Shown here: one piece after another, positions 26,350 through 34,862 of the stretch
Numbering within the stretch: the first letter of the stretch is position 1
Layout: every line of letters starts with the position of its first letter
Source of the DNA: an uncultured Collinsella sp.
GTDB taxonomy: Bacteria; Actinomycetota; Coriobacteriia; Coriobacteriales; Coriobacteriaceae
Assembly: GCA_937982065.1 (NCBI GenBank)
Contig: CALJMO010000036.1
Span: 1-64,000, forward strand
Direction of reading: 5' to 3'
Length of the DNA: 64,000 bases
Made by a program: the position numbers and the translations under genes
The notes under the pieces: model-generated
What the model saw: the letters and a program-made list of their open reading frames with translations, nothing else
Told to the model about the DNA's origin: nothing
Database searches by the model: none

Positions 26350-26380
26350 AAAAAACGTGCCGCCCCATAAGGGGCGGCAC
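26350..26380 (-). terminator. Terminator of the rubrerythrin gene
   Basis: GTGCCGCCCC (26357-26366) pairs with GGGGCGGCAC (26371-26380), loop ATAA. A run of T follows on the minus strand. Confidence 0.9.
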
Positions 26381-26428
26381 ACAAACTTTTATCAGCTTTT
26401 CTGTAGCGAGCACGCGACGACCCAAAGC

Positions 26429-26514
26429 GGGCCGGGAGGGCCGGATTACCTTCCCTCAACGCGACCCTGCGAAGCCGTGAGCGAGGAGGGAAGGTAGTCC
26501 GGCCCTCCCGGCCC
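26429..26514 (-). repeat. Long-armed palindromic 3'-UTR element, copy 2
   Basis: A 29-bp inverted repeat (26429-26457 with 26486-26514, one G-T pair) starts 21 bases after the rubrerythrin stop. Its loop carries the same 22 bases as copy 1 (26461-26482). The stretch between left arm and terminator differs from copy 1 by four substitutions and one indel in 49 bases. The arms differ much more, yet remain fully paired. Confidence 0.75.
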
Positions 26515-26535
26515 AGCTCACGCTAGCGCCACGCG

Positions 26536-27075
26536 CTAGTAGTTCACCACCTGCTCCTCAAAGTACGCCTTGGGGTGGTTACACACCGGGCACACCTCAG
26601 GCGCCTCGGCACCAACGTGCAGGTGCCCGCAGTTCAGGCACTTCCACACCTTTACGCCCTCGCGCTCAAACACCTCGCCCGATTCAATGCGCTCGACGAG
26701 CTTGTTGTAGCGCTCCTCGTGAGCCTTCTCCACGGCACCGACGCCACGGAACTTTGCGGCAATCTCGGCAAAGCCCTCTTCCTCGGCGGTCTTGGCAAAC
26801 TCGTCGTACATCGTGGTCCACTCGTAGTTCTCTCCTGCGGCGGCATCGCGCAGATTGTCCAGGGTGTCGGGAACGGCACCGTCGTGCAGATACTTAAACC
26901 ACAGCTTAGCGTGCTCGGACTCGTTGCCCGCGGTCTCGGCAAAGATATTCGAAATCTGAACGTAGCCGTCCTTCTTGGCCTTGGATGCATAGTAGCGATA
27001 CTTGGTATGCGCCTGCGACTCGCCGGCAAAAGCGGCCTCGAGGTTCTTCTTGGTTTGGGAATTCTCAAAATCCAT
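26536..27075 (-). CDS. rbr: Rubrerythrin
   Basis: The 179-residue protein protects anaerobes by reducing hydrogen peroxide in the cytoplasm. It has a four-helix diiron domain (1-140, with [14 protein letters not shown] and NESEHAKLW supplying Glu/His ligands) and a C-terminal rubredoxin-like iron site with the pairs CLNC and CPVC. The ATG at 27075 is chosen because the upstream ATG codons overlap the ribosome-binding site AAGGGAAG. It is a single gene ending in the palindrome and terminator at 26350-26514. Confidence 0.96.
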   Translation of the reverse strand: MDFENSQTKKNLEAAFAGESQAHTKYRYYASKAKKDGYVQISNIFAETAGNESEHAKLWFKYLHDGAVPDTLDNLRDAAAGENYEWTTMYDEFAKTAEEEGFAEIAAKFRGVGAVEKAHEERYNKLVERIESGEVFEREGVKVWKCLNCGHLHVGAEAPEVCPVCNHPKAYFEEQVVNY

Positions 27076-27189
27076 AGGTGTACTTCCCTTCATCACATGC
27101 CGCCCGTAGGCTTCGAGCGGCCCTATCTTTAGGATGCCCCCATGCCGAGAATCTAAACCTTACAATCCCGTTCTTCAAATTCAAGCGAG

Positions 27190-28095
27190 CTAGACGCTCA
27201 GCCAGCGATTGCCCTCGACACGGCAGAATCCCTCGCGTTCCAAGTCGGCAAGAATGCTTGCAATCAAATCGCGCCCGATCGGCGCGCGGCCCGCCGCCTC
27301 CTCCATCTCGTTAACGCCTGCCATGGCGGCATCGAGCGTGATGCCCGCCGGCTGTCCATCGCGCGCAGCCAACAGCATACGCACGATGTGGGCGCGCTTT
27401 TGACGACGCGAGCCCTCAAACTTGGACTGGCGACTATAGCCCGCCGATCGCCTAGACGGATTGGGCAACGCCTTCTTAAGATACGCGCCATAATCCAGCA
27501 GCGCGTAATACCACGCACGCGGCGTGTCGGCGTCGTCTTGAGGCATGGCAAAGGGGGCAATCTCGTCCGCCGTCGCACCGGGAGCCGCCGGGCAGGCCGC
27601 CTGAATCAGCGGCACCAGCTCGCGATCGGGAACAGCCGGCACGTCGGGAAAGAAATGGTGCAGAAAGACCGTGCGCACGTTGGTCTCCAGATACACGCCC
27701 GGAAGATCGAATGCGAACGACCGAATGCCCTGCGCCGTCGCCGGCCCAATACCGGGCAGGGCGACCAGATCGCGCGTCTCGCGCGGGAACTCCCCGCCCC
27801 AGTCCTCTACAAGCTGCTGTGCGGCCCTGTGAAGTGCCAGAGCACGACGGTTGTAGCCCATGCCCTGCCAAGCGTCCAAAACGTCCGAGGGTGCTGCCTG
27901 CGCAAGTGCCTGCACAGTCGGAAAGCGCTCGAGCCACGCCGGCATGCGTGTCTCCACGCGCGGCACCTGCGTCTGCTGCAGCATGACCTCGGAGAGCCAA
28001 ATAATGTAAGGGTCACGCGTACGTCGCCACGGAAGGTCGCGATAGCGCAGGACCCCTTCCGATCGAATCATCGAACGAAAGGGGTCCTGAATCAT
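27190..28095 (-). CDS. mutY: MutY-like adenine DNA glycosylase lacking the iron-sulphur cluster
   Basis: The 301-residue protein has the HhH-GPD fold: Glu36 in SEVMLQQTQV matches the MutY catalytic Glu, and the helix-hairpin-helix is LPGIGPATAQG. The usual catalytic Asp position reads YLETNVRTV, giving Glu137 in place of Asp. The four-cysteine iron-sulphur loop is missing, and only one or two Cys occur in the whole region. The C-terminus (about 235-301) looks like a small winged helix rather than the NUDIX-like domain. AAGGAG precedes the ATG at 28095. It follows the Rrf2 gene by 21 bases, so the two form an operon. A/G mismatch repair is the likely role. Confidence 0.8.
   Translation of the reverse strand: MIQDPFRSMIRSEGVLRYRDLPWRRTRDPYIIWLSEVMLQQTQVPRVETRMPAWLERFPTVQALAQAAPSDVLDAWQGMGYNRRALALHRAAQQLVEDWGGEFPRETRDLVALPGIGPATAQGIRSFAFDLPGVYLETNVRTVFLHHFFPDVPAVPDRELVPLIQAACPAAPGATADEIAPFAMPQDDADTPRAWYYALLDYGAYLKKALPNPSRRSAGYSRQSKFEGSRRQKRAHIVRMLLAARDGQPAGITLDAAMAGVNEMEEAAGRAPIGRDLIASILADLEREGFCRVEGNRWLSV
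28049..28088. repeat. 10-bp inverted repeat at the 5' end of mutY
   Basis: AGGACCCCTT (28049-28058) pairs with AAGGGGTCCT (28079-28088) inside the first 16 codons of mutY. In mRNA it would form a hairpin starting a few bases after the start codon. Confidence 0.5.
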
Positions 28096-28116
28096 ATCTA
28101 TGCTCCTTATGCGGCG

Positions 28117-28602
28117 TTATTTCTCCTGGCAAACACACGCACAGGCGGCGTACTCGGGAAACGCATCGCGGTCGGCAAACTTGGGGTCGACGGCCGGGAA
28201 CTGGCGGTGAGCAACGATATCGCCCAGCGAAACGGAATCGAGGTAGTCGCGCATCAACGCTTGAGCTCCGGCCCACAGGGGATGATAGCAGCACATACCC
28301 ATGCGTGCACAGTCGCCATCGGGTGCGGTGCAATCATTCATAACCATAGGACCCTGAACGGCCTCGACGACCTGGCGGATAGTGACGTCGTCCGGACTGA
28401 CCTTGAGACGCATGCCACCGTGGGCGCCACGCAGGCTCTCCACAATACCGGCCTGGACCAAACCGTGCTGAATCGAGCGGGCAAACGAATACGGAACATT
28501 GACCTCTTCGGCAGCGGTGCGAACAGAAAGCAAACACTCCGGATCCTCAGCAAGCATCGCCAGCATACGAAGGGCGTAATCAGTCTTCCTCGATATGTCC
28601 AT
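28117..28602 (-). CDS. Rrf2 family transcriptional regulator
   Basis: The 161-residue protein has a winged helix (1-75, with SRKTDYALRMLAML and LRGAHGGMRL). A cysteine cluster near 95-110 (NDCTAPDGDC then ARMGMCC) sits where IscR-type members bind a [2Fe-2S] cluster. It may therefore sense redox or iron-sulphur status. The last residues carry further cysteines (ACACVCQ), which is unusual. The ATG at 28602 follows GAAAGGGG. It is first in an operon with the MutY-like gene, near rubrerythrin, which fits an oxidative-stress setting. Confidence 0.88.
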   Translation of the reverse strand: MDISRKTDYALRMLAMLAEDPECLLSVRTAAEEVNVPYSFARSIQHGLVQAGIVESLRGAHGGMRLKVSPDDVTIRQVVEAVQGPMVMNDCTAPDGDCARMGMCCYHPLWAGAQALMRDYLDSVSLGDIVAHRQFPAVDPKFADRDAFPEYAACACVCQEK

Positions 28603-28762
28603 TTTTCCCCTTTCAAGGAATACGAACAGCTCGAACGAGCTCCGGGGCCGAGCTTGTGTCGAGACGCTAAATGACCGCCAGGACATCCAAATGGTAAATC
28701 GGATATCCACTGAGTGCCGCGCTTGGAGCGAAATGCATCAAATGCGGCGCACAGTGCAATTT

Positions 28763-28768
28763 AGTATA
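28763..28768 (-). promoter_or_regulatory. Candidate -10 of the Rrf2-mutY operon
   Basis: TATACT on the minus strand, with TTCTAC 17 bases upstream as a weak -35. It is about 160 bases before the Rrf2 start. The rest of 28603-28925 holds only short hairpins (for example CCTGT/ACAGG near 28779-28795). Confidence 0.4.
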
Positions 28769-28925
28769 ACCTAACCCCCTGTCTCGTAGAACAGGCGTTG
28801 CGCAACAAAGCTGTTGTTCAGACAGATATACTTATTAGATTTTACTTGCGTTCCCGAAGGCGCGGGGATTCTGGGCGAAGATGCACCAGGGCGATCGTTC
28901 TATCAAAACAAAGTGCATCAAACGC

Positions 28926-28950
28926 AAAAAGCCACGTCCGAAGACGTGGC
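28926..28950 (-). terminator. Terminator of the tRNA-Asp gene
   Basis: GCCACGTC (28931-28938) pairs with GACGTGGC (28943-28950) with a UUCG-type loop on the minus strand, followed by five T. Confidence 0.9.
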
Positions 28951-28961
28951 TTTAATTGCGT

Positions 28962-29039
<78 letters not shown>

Positions 29040-29085
29040 AGGCAGACGTTCGCGTTTGTTTCCGCTCGCGTGCGCTGCGGGAATT

Positions 29086-29115
29086 AGTATACACAGAAGT
29101 CTGTCCGGCGCGCAA
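29086..29115 (-). promoter_or_regulatory. Promoter of tRNA-Asp
   Basis: On the minus strand TTGCGC (29110-29115) and TATACT (29086-29091) are 18 bases apart, about 46 bases before the tRNA 5' end. Confidence 0.55.
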
Positions 29116-29147
29116 CAACTTTTTTGAAAAAATTTTTCGGTCCCTCC

Positions 29148-29290
29148 GGGAGGGTCTCCGGGGCTGAGGGCGGGGGTTAAGTTTACTGCTCTACAGTCCT
29201 GCGCAAGACGGAAAGCACATTAAGTGCTTTCCTTTGCGTGCGGAACTCGCGACAAACTTAACCCCCGCCCTCAGCCCCGGAGACCCTCCC
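29148..29290. repeat. Long-armed palindromic element, copy 3
   Basis: A perfect 37-bp inverted repeat (29148-29184 with 29254-29290) encloses 69 bases. Inside is a second hairpin, GGAAAGCAC with GTGCTTTCC, so the whole would fold as a stem, junction and inner stem-loop. The loop stretch TCCTGCGCAAGACGGAAAGC resembles ACCCTGCGAAGCCGTGAGC of copies 1 and 2. It lies between tRNA-Asp and the phosphoesterase gene; 29291-29410 beyond it holds only GC-rich short hairpins. Confidence 0.75.
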
Positions 29291-29411
29291 TGCCGTCACA
29301 TTGTTCGAGCCGCTGTTGTTGCTCGCCGCTTCGCGGCTCGGCGGCCCCGTTCTCCGCGGCGGGGTTTGTCTAAGGATCTTGCCGAAGCTCTGCCTTTGGC
29401 TCAAATGGAAA

Positions 29412-29440
29412 CGGGGGACGCATCTGCATCCCCCGTTTTT
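29412..29440 (-). terminator. Terminator of the phosphoesterase gene
   Basis: CGGGGG (29412-29417) pairs with CCCCCG (29430-29435) and is flanked by T-rich sequence on both strands. It lies a few bases beyond the stop at 29448. Confidence 0.65.
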
Positions 29441-29447
29441 GTTGCGG

Positions 29448-29915
29448 TTAGTCCAAGTCAATAAATTTAGCGCTTAGGATCTTGCCGTCTTTTACTAGCA
29501 TTCTGGCCATGGTGGGGCCTCGGGTGCCTCTGGGGTAGCTGGCGCTGCCCGGGTTGAGGACTAAGCAACGGCCCACTTGGGCTTCTTTGGTTACGTGGGT
29601 GTGGCCGTTGATGGCTACGTCTACGGATCCCACCGGAAGGTCTTCGCGGTAGTGGGCTACGGCGAATTTGAGGCCTTCGTAGGTAAAGAGTGCAAGACGG
29701 TCTACATCGGGGCCGTAGTCGCGGTAGTAATCGTTGTTGCCCAGTACGGCCCGCACGGGGGCGATGGTGCATAGGTGCTCGTAGTCTATCTCTGACGTGA
29801 GGTCGCCGGCATGGATGATCAGGTCTGCGCCCTCAAGCTCATCCAAGAGCGCAGGCGATAAATAGCCGTGGGTGTCCGAGATGATGTCGATGCGCTTGGC
29901 GCTTGCACTGTTCAT
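29448..29915 (-). CDS. YfcE/MJ0936-type metallophosphoesterase
   Basis: The 155-residue protein has the calcineurin-like motifs in order: IISDTHGYL, HAGDLTS, LGNNDYY and INGHTHV, which supply the two-metal site. Its small size matches the YfcE/MJ0936 phosphodiesterase group, which acts on small phosphodiesters in vitro. GGAAGGG before the ATG at 29915 fixes the start. It stands alone between terminators; physiological substrate unknown. Confidence 0.92.
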   Translation of the reverse strand: MNSASAKRIDIISDTHGYLSPALLDELEGADLIIHAGDLTSEIDYEHLCTIAPVRAVLGNNDYYRDYGPDVDRLALFTYEGLKFAVAHYREDLPVGSVDVAINGHTHVTKEAQVGRCLVLNPGSASYPRGTRGPTMARMLVKDGKILSAKFIDLD

Positions 29916-29956
29916 GGGATCCCTTCCGCAAAAAAAACGATTCGGCAGATACATAC

Positions 29957-30007
29957 AAAAAAGGCCCCACGGCTCCGCAGACGATGGGTCTACAGGGCTG
30001 CGGAGCC
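29957..30007 (-). terminator. Terminator of the GT2-LytS-LytTR operon
   Basis: GGCTCCGCAG (29971-29980) pairs with CTGCGGAGCC (29998-30007). On the minus strand a T run follows after eight bases. Confidence 0.65.
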
Positions 30008-30013
30008 AGCGTG

Positions 30014-30730
30014 CTAGAGACTCAGGGCCTTCTTGAGCGGCACGACGCGGCGGCGCGAAACCGGCACGCGTTCGTCGACGCCCGTAATGCCCAGCTGGAT
30101 GGCGCCCGAGGGCACCGTCTCAACGTCCGTGACGCACGCCAGGTTGACGATATAGCGGCGGTGAACACGGAAGAAGCCAAAGTCGCAGAGCTTGGCCTCA
30201 AACTGCGCCAGCGAGGTCGTCGACAAAAAGCGATCATCGACGGTATAGATGCAGGAGTAATCGTCCTTGGCCATGATAAAGCGAATGTCGTCCACGGGAA
30301 TGAGCACCTTGCGGCCGCCCTTTTCCACCGGGATACGCTCGATGGTCACCTTGCTATCCGTGACCGGCTTGGCGCGCTGCATAACCTTCTCGATCGCGCG
30401 ATCCAAGCGAGCTTCCTCGACAGGCTTCATCAGATAATCGACGGCATCCACGTCGAATGCCTCGACCGCATGGTCGCTATACGCAGTCACAAACACGATC
30501 GCCGGCGGATTTTTGAGCTTATGCAGCGCCTCGGCAAGTTGCAGGCCCGAGGCACCGGGCATCGAGATATCGAGAAACACGACATCCACGCGACTTTCCA
30601 TAAGCATCTCGATGGCGGAGCGGACGCTCGACGCCTCCGTGATCGTGCCGATCTTGCCCGTTTGCTCGAGCAGGAAGCGAAGCTCCGAGCGAGCCGGCGC
30701 CTCATCATCCACAATCATCGCACGCAGCAT
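30014..30730 (-). CDS. LytTR-family response regulator, system 1
   Basis: The 238-residue regulator has a receiver domain (1-120, acidic pocket Asp8-Asp9, phosphorylated Asp54 in VVFLDISMPG, Lys in LMKPVEE) and a C-terminal LytTR DNA-binding domain (about 135-238, with FFRVHRRYIVNL and VPVSRRRV). It pairs with the LytS-type kinase ending 72 bases upstream. The ATG at 30730 is preferred; the longer frame starts at a TTG with no ribosome-binding site. Targets are not visible. Confidence 0.94.
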   Translation of the reverse strand: MLRAMIVDDEAPARSELRFLLEQTGKIGTITEASSVRSAIEMLMESRVDVVFLDISMPGASGLQLAEALHKLKNPPAIVFVTAYSDHAVEAFDVDAVDYLMKPVEEARLDRAIEKVMQRAKPVTDSKVTIERIPVEKGGRKVLIPVDDIRFIMAKDDYSCIYTVDDRFLSTTSLAQFEAKLCDFGFFRVHRRYIVNLACVTDVETVPSGAIQLGITGVDERVPVSRRRVVPLKKALSL

Positions 30731-30802
30731 AGGGATAAAACCTTTCGTCAACTAACTACGCCGGGCATCCGTCGCATGACGTTGAGCCCGTAGCCTTTTA
30801 TT

Positions 30803-32146
30803 TTACTCTTGAATGTCAAAGATGCTCTCTGACAAATCAAGATGAAGAAGCGCTTTGGTGCCCTTGCCCGGCGCCGATTCGACACGCGTATAGGAGTGTG
30901 GCCCATAAAAGCGATGGATGCGCTCCGAAATATTGTGCATGGCCACACCGGCGCCGCCACCCTGGGGAGAGCTGGCGTCGGGACGGGCAGAGCGCTCGTC
31001 AAACAGTCTGGCGGCGGTACCCTCATCCATGCCCACGCCATTATCGGCCACGGCAATCAAGATTGCATCCTCGCCGTCTTGGTGAACGGTCACGTCGATC
31101 CTCAGGGCGTCGTCATCGCCCATACCATGACGTACGGCGTTCTCGACAATCGGCTGGATCACGAACGCCGGCACCAGCGTATCTTCCACGTCCTCGGACA
31201 CATCGAACGTCGCAAGCACGCGGTCCTCGCCAAAGCGGGCCTTCTCAAAGGTAAGGTAGCGCTTGGTCTGTGCAACCTCGCGCGAGACCGGAATAAGCGA
31301 TCCCGAGTTGTCGAGCGTGGCACGATAGAACGATGAGAACTCACGAAGCAGTTCGCGGGCCCGCAGCGGATCGGTGCGCGTAAACGATGCAATGGTGTTC
31401 AGCGTGTTGAACAGGAAGTGCGGGTTAATCTGCGCCTGCAGCGCACGCACCTCGGCGCGCGCTGTGAGTTCCTTTTGCACCTCGAGCTCGTGGATGGCGA
31501 GCTGCGTGGACAAGATCTCGGCAAAGCCCGAGGCAAGCGCGTACTGGGTACGGTCGACGGCGCGCGGGGTCTTGTAGTAGAACTTGAGCGTGCCGACGGT
31601 ACGATCGCCCACCTTGATGGGAGCGATAATGCCGGCGGGAACTTGGTTGTGCGAGCCGTCCGAGCCCACGACATCCACCATACGGTTGAACGACTGCACG
31701 ATGCCATGTTCGATAACGTAGCGTGTGGCAAGCGTGTGGATGGGAGAATCTGGCAGTAGTTTTTCCTCAAACTCTCCCGCGCAGGCAAGCACGTTGCCCT
31801 CGTCGGTGATGGCCACCGTCATGGCGCGCGTCTCGGGCAAAATGCGCCGGCACACCAAACGCGCCGACTCCTGCGTCAGACCGCCCTTAATGTCCTCGAG
31901 CATGGCCGAGGCCACCGAGAGCGTCTCCTCGGTGTACTGGGAGCGCACCGAATCGGGATTAAGCGTCAAAAAGATAAAGATACACAGAAAGATGCAGAGC
32001 AGGGCACAGGCGACAACCGTCGCAATGGGTTCGATTCCGGTCGCCAGTGCAAAGATGAAGTAGGCCATCACGCAGATGGCGCAGAACACGGCAACGATGC
32101 GGAAGAACGAAATTGAGCTGTCGCGCCCGTCACGGCGGTCGGCCAT
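30803..32146 (-). CDS. LytS-type sensor histidine kinase, system 1
   Basis: The 447-residue membrane kinase has two hydrophobic segments (about 14-35 and 40-62) and a GAF-like sensor region (about 85-215). The His_kinase domain has His243 in QINPHFLFNTLN, and the HATPase domain follows (about 330-435, with ADNGVGMDEG). The short membrane part suggests intracellular or membrane sensing. Its start codon overlaps the stop of the glycosyltransferase gene by one base (TAATG), and the response regulator follows. Confidence 0.94.
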   Translation of the reverse strand: MADRRDGRDSSISFFRIVAVFCAICVMAYFIFALATGIEPIATVVACALLCIFLCIFIFLTLNPDSVRSQYTEETLSVASAMLEDIKGGLTQESARLVCRRILPETRAMTVAITDEGNVLACAGEFEEKLLPDSPIHTLATRYVIEHGIVQSFNRMVDVVGSDGSHNQVPAGIIAPIKVGDRTVGTLKFYYKTPRAVDRTQYALASGFAEILSTQLAIHELEVQKELTARAEVRALQAQINPHFLFNTLNTIASFTRTDPLRARELLREFSSFYRATLDNSGSLIPVSREVAQTKRYLTFEKARFGEDRVLATFDVSEDVEDTLVPAFVIQPIVENAVRHGMGDDDALRIDVTVHQDGEDAILIAVADNGVGMDEGTAARLFDERSARPDASSPQGGGAGVAMHNISERIHRFYGPHSYTRVESAPGKGTKALLHLDLSESIFDIQE

Positions 32147-33330
32147 TACTTCCCCTCCAGAATGTCGATCAGCTGGGCGTCATGCCAAAGCCCGTCCATA
32201 ATCTTGGGCCAGAAGCTCTGGAAACGCAGGTAGCTTGCGGCGTTTTGGCGCGCGTAGGTCTTGGCCTCGTCAATACCGTGGCGCCAGATGCGCAGGTAGC
32301 CCTCATGCTCGCGGGTAAACACGCTGCGGACCATAGCGGTCTTGCGCACGCGGTCGTCGAGCTCGCGCGAAATCCACGGGCCCGGGTAGGGCATGAGTGA
32401 TGCCGCCGTAACGGGAATGAGCTCCTTTTGATGCGCGGCGAATGTCAACTTGGCCCGTTCGTAGTACCAACGGTATACATCCTGCATAAAGCGCGGTGAG
32501 CGCTTTTCGGACTCCGGAGGCAGATGGCGCACGGTCCACTCGTTATCGAACCACACGTCGTAGCCAAACATGCGCATGTTAAAGAGGTAATCCAAGTCCT
32601 CGCCGCGGGTGATAAACGGGTCAAAGGCCACACGCGTAAAGGCGCGGGCGTGCAGGGCCATCAGGCCGCCGCACACGTAGTTGGAGCGCGAGATGCGGGT
32701 GCCCGAGAGCGCCTTTTTCATCCAACGGTTGAACTCGATGCGCTTGGTCCACCAACGATGGCAGATGCCCGCCTTGTCCGTGGGAGCCAGCGGCGAGCCG
32801 TCGCGATCGTAGAAATAGCCGCTCTTGACCAAGATCGGCAAGCCCTGACGCGTCTGCTGCCCCAACGCATAGGTCGCGCGCTTCATAAAGTCGGCGTCGA
32901 TGACAGTCTCATCGTCATCCAAAAAGATAACCGCGTCATGCCCCAGCACAGCGGCACAGGCTAGCCCCATGTTGCGGATGGCACCGTAGCCTCGCAGGCT
33001 CACGCACTCGCCCGAACCCTTGGGCGCGATCTGAGCAACCCGGTCTGCGATGCGCGAGGCCTGGGTGTTGGTGACAACGGTGACCTTGAGCGTGGGATGC
33101 GCGTCGACAATCTCGTGCACGCGCAGCGACACATCGGCTGTGGCAGAAACGGGACAGACCACCAAAAGGATGATGCGCGGGATGTCACGTACCTGCTCAA
33201 GCGAGGCCAGGCAGCGGTCGAGTTCGGGATTGTCGGCGTTGAGTCGCGTCGAATGGTCATAGGTGCCAGGGGCGTTTGCGCAAGCGTCATCGCCCGCCCA
33301 ATACGTTGGAATCACGACTGTGGCGTTCAT
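32146..33330 (-). CDS. Family 2 glycosyltransferase
   Basis: The 394-residue protein has a GT-A fold: MNATVVIPTYW at the start, and VIFLDDDETVID carrying the DXD-like nucleotide-sugar and metal site. EDLDYLFNM follows at the acceptor side, and no membrane segment is seen. It probably adds a sugar to an extracellular glycan precursor from the cytoplasm. GGAGGG precedes the ATG at 33330. It leads an operon with the LytS/LytTR pair, an unusual partner, which hints that the two-component system regulates or senses envelope glycan. Confidence 0.85.
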   Translation of the reverse strand: MNATVVIPTYWAGDDACANAPGTYDHSTRLNADNPELDRCLASLEQVRDIPRIILLVVCPVSATADVSLRVHEIVDAHPTLKVTVVTNTQASRIADRVAQIAPKGSGECVSLRGYGAIRNMGLACAAVLGHDAVIFLDDDETVIDADFMKRATYALGQQTRQGLPILVKSGYFYDRDGSPLAPTDKAGICHRWWTKRIEFNRWMKKALSGTRISRSNYVCGGLMALHARAFTRVAFDPFITRGEDLDYLFNMRMFGYDVWFDNEWTVRHLPPESEKRSPRFMQDVYRWYYERAKLTFAAHQKELIPVTAASLMPYPGPWISRELDDRVRKTAMVRSVFTREHEGYLRIWRHGIDEAKTYARQNAASYLRFQSFWPKIMDGLWHDAQLIDILEGK

Positions 33331-33351
33331 GCCTTACCCTCCCTGCAACAC

Positions 33352-33387
33352 AAAAACGGGACGCCGCCAAACACAGGCGACGCCCCG
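33352..33387 (-). terminator. Terminator of the UMF1-type transporter gene
   Basis: CGGGACGCCGCC (33357-33368) pairs with 33376-33387 with two mismatches; five T follow on the minus strand. Confidence 0.7.
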
Positions 33388-33501
33388 CGACCTAGCTGAT
33401 TCCATCATACCCACTTGGGCAAATCATTGCTCGCAAGTCGCAATGTTTATTGCGGATAACCCCAAAAGAGTACCGTGGACAGGCACAATAGCCGCTCGCT
33501 C

Positions 33502-34761
33502 CTATGCAGCATGCTCTGCTGCCCGAGTCATGCGGGACAGGCGAACCAGCAGCATAAAGCCAACGATCAGCAGCACGCCAATAGAAAGGACGCCCAGCGA
33601 CGGGTTGCCGGTCAGCGAGGTAACGACCGACACTAGGAAGGTGCCCATAACGCTTGCATAACGACCAAAGATGTCAAAGAAGCCGTAGTACTCGTTGGAC
33701 TTTTCCTTGGGGATAATGCGACCAAAGTAGCTACGGCTGAGCGCCTGCACGCCGCCCTGGAACAGGCCGACCATAATGGCAAGCACCCAGAACTCAAAGG
33801 CGGTCTTTAGGAAGAACGCGGCGAACAGCACAATGCCCATGTAGGCGGCGACCGCCACCAGGATCATGTTGAGCGTGCCCACGCGTCCGGCGAGCTTGCC
33901 GTAGATGATGGCGGACGGAAAGGCCACGAACTGCGTAACGAGCAGCGCCAGTACCAGCTGGGTCGAATCGATGCCCAAAGCCGAGCCGTAGCTGGTAGCC
34001 ATGGAAATGACCGTGTGGACGCCATCGATATAGAAGAAGAACGCAATCATGTAGACCAGCACGGTCTTGTTGTGGGCGATCTCGCGCATGGTGTGTCCGA
34101 CCTCGGAGAACACACCGCCAACGATGTGGCCGATGGTGTCCTCGGGACCGCGCTCGCGACCATACTTTTGCTTATAGGTGTGAATGAGCGGCAGGGTAAA
34201 GATGAGCCACCAGGCACCAGTGATGATAAAAGACAGACGCGTTGCCAGCATGGTGGGGACGCCAAGAGCGGGGCCACCCATGATGAGCGCCAGGCAGATG
34301 ACGAACGGCACGGTGGAACCGATGTAGCCCCAGGCATAACCCGAGCTGGACACGGCGTCCATGCGCTCGTCGGTGGTAACGTCGGGCAGCATGGCGTCGT
34401 AGAACGTCATAGAAGAGTTAAGGCCGATGGTGCACAGCACGTACACGGTCAAAAATGCCATGGCGGACATTGGGATAGCCTGCGCCAGGCAAAGAACCAG
34501 GCCCGTGAGGAAAAAGCCCAAGAAGAACTTGATTTTGTTGCCAGCGTAGTCGGCAAGTGCGCCCAGAATGGGCATGAGCATGGCGATGACCAGCGAGGCG
34601 ATCGTCTGTGCATTGCCCCAGGCGACCACCAGGTCGGCCGAGGAAGCGCCGGTATTGATGGCGTTAAAGTAAATGGGCACCACCGAGGTATTGAGCAGCA
34701 CGAGGGCCGAATTGCCCACATCATACATAACCCAGTTACGCTCGAGCTTGGTGTATTTCAT
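33502..34761 (-). CDS. MFS transporter, UMF1/Atg22-like family
   Basis: The 419-residue protein has about twelve membrane segments. The opening LERNWVMYDVGNSALVLLNT matches the UMF1 family, bacterial relatives of yeast vacuolar Atg22 thought to export amino acids. SRSYFGRIIPKEKSNEYYGF is a typical loop. It is monocistronic, with a terminator at 33352-33387. Substrate unknown. Confidence 0.9.
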   Translation of the reverse strand: MKYTKLERNWVMYDVGNSALVLLNTSVVPIYFNAINTGASSADLVVAWGNAQTIASLVIAMLMPILGALADYAGNKIKFFLGFFLTGLVLCLAQAIPMSAMAFLTVYVLCTIGLNSSMTFYDAMLPDVTTDERMDAVSSSGYAWGYIGSTVPFVICLALIMGGPALGVPTMLATRLSFIITGAWWLIFTLPLIHTYKQKYGRERGPEDTIGHIVGGVFSEVGHTMREIAHNKTVLVYMIAFFFYIDGVHTVISMATSYGSALGIDSTQLVLALLVTQFVAFPSAIIYGKLAGRVGTLNMILVAVAAYMGIVLFAAFFLKTAFEFWVLAIMVGLFQGGVQALSRSYFGRIIPKEKSNEYYGFFDIFGRYASVMGTFLVSVVTSLTGNPSLGVLSIGVLLIVGFMLLVRLSRMTRAAEHAA

Positions 34762-34862
34762 GGACAGGGACCCTTCGTATTCGCCCGATATGCAGTTAGT
34801 TCATCGTACCCCAATTGTCCAGAACCGCCGGTAAGGATTCGGCAAAGGGGCACGCACGGGCC

